This document shows, one piece after another, positions 63,601-64,000 of a stretch of DNA of 64,000 nucleotides. Under the pieces are notes generated by a model. That model did no database searches. It had not been told where the DNA came from and saw nothing but the letters and a program-made list of their open reading frames with translations. Source of the DNA: Oceanobacillus bengalensis (GTDB lineage Bacteria > Bacillota > Bacilli > Bacillales > Amphibacillaceae); the NCBI RefSeq assembly GCF_003628445.1, contig NZ_RBZO01000015.1:1-64000 (forward strand). The letters run 5' to 3'. The position numbers and the translations under genes are program-made. Position 1 is the stretch's first letter. Each line of letters starts with the position of its first letter.

Positions 63601-64000
63601 TTATTCTTCCAGCATCTCTATAATTCGTTCTAAATCATCATCCGTGTAAAATTCAATTTCGATTTTCCCTTTACGTTTCCCACGTTGTATCGTAACTGCC
63701 GTTCCTAAGCGGTCCCTAAGTATGGATTCCCTATCACTGAGAAACATATCTTTTTTCGGCTTTTCTTTCTTGTTTTCTGGTTTTTGATTTAAAATATGAA
63801 TTAATTTTTCTACCTGTCTTACATTTAGCTTTTCTTTCCTAATTTTATTAACTAATGGCCTTAACTTTTCTTTATCTTTTAAACCGAGTAATGTTCGGCC
63901 ATGGCCCATGGATAACTCACCATTATTAATAGATGCAATGATATAATCTGGTAAGGATAGTAACCGGACCATATTAGCAATATGTGATCGACTCTTTCCT
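63601..64000 (-). CDS. parB: Chromosome partitioning protein ParB (Spo0J), 3' part
   Basis: Only the C-terminal ~132 codons are in the window; the gene continues past 64000. The visible part begins in the DNA-binding HTH (GKSRSHIANMVRLLSLPDYI), continues with LSMGHGRTLLGL and NVRQVEKLIHIL, then a basic linker and the dimerisation end IEFYTDDDLERIIEML. ParB binds parS, such as the site at 62978, and spreads as a CTPase clamp. Its neighbours (yyaC, ychF) favour ParB/Spo0J over the paralogue Noc. Confidence 0.93.
   Translation of the reverse strand, partial: GKSRSHIANMVRLLSLPDYIIASINNGELSMGHGRTLLGLKDKEKLRPLVNKIRKEKLNVRQVEKLIHILNQKPENKKEKPKKDMFLSDRESILRDRLGTAVTIQRGKRKGKIEIEFYTDDDLERIIEMLEE

Overview
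This is a low-GC Gram-positive, spore-forming chromosome of the family Bacillaceae. The gene set and order look closest to the Oceanobacillus/Virgibacillus group, although the species cannot be fixed from the sequence alone. The window lies beside the replication origin. It contains walRK-yycHIJ, htrA, rlmH, purA, dnaB, rplI-gdpP-yybS, rpsF-ssb-rpsR, ychF, yyaC and the 3' part of parB with a perfect parS site, mostly on the minus strand in the arrangement known from Bacillus subtilis. Spore genes (yyaC, a cdaS-type diadenylate cyclase) support an endospore former.

Layout. 1-222 is the 5' end of a 16S rRNA gene on the minus strand, with two tandem promoters and a boxA at 339-505. 706-4048 is a divergent copper-type module: a NarL-type two-component pair facing copC-copD. 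4389-6738 holds a zinc alcohol dehydrogenase with a Rex-like operator, a PfpI/DJ-1 protein, a tiny membrane protein and a decayed RocB-like fragment.

6795-30012 is a 23.2-kb integrated element inserted at the 3' end of rlmH, the site also used by staphylococcal SCC elements. It is bounded by a 22-bp direct repeat (20/22 identical). Both copies encode the last residues of RlmH (GEPYHK and stop). A large serine recombinase lies at the right end, and its last codons are written in rlmH antisense. The left three quarters is a minus-strand defence island. Read downstream from 22.7 kb, it holds a TIGR04540-like protein, a truncated DUF499 ATPase, a YeeA/DnmA-like methyltransferase with a helicase and a GIY-YIG protein, a broken SNF2 helicase tail, an Mrr-type nuclease, a three-gene ABC-3C system, an AbiA-like reverse transcriptase with a C-terminal HEPN motif, and an AlbA_2 (AAA_4) protein. 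The right quarter holds element housekeeping genes: unknown small proteins, RadC, a RusA-like resolvase, winged-helix and XRE regulators, and the integrase.

30.5-39.5 kb carries general functions: rlmH, a CNNM/CorC protein, a TraB-family protein, a class C penicillin-binding protein, GNAT, a NUDIX pseudogene with one in-frame TGA, DUF3889, a phosphatase, an ABC exporter and DoxX. A cluster of DnaA boxes lies at 39.3-39.5 kb, before htrA. 40.9-46.5 kb is the WalRK cell-wall operon, followed by an M23 peptidase likely to serve the same process. 48.4-64.0 kb is the origin-proximal core. Within it are two copies of a two-part GC-rich repeat whose end stem shows compensatory base changes, and a multibranched structured segment between ssb and rpsR.

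Two observations stand out. One is the rlmH-targeted element with a multi-system defence cargo. The other is that the DnmA-like cassette inside it is flanked by the head of one gene and the tail of another from an apparently erased DUF499/SNF2 anti-phage system.
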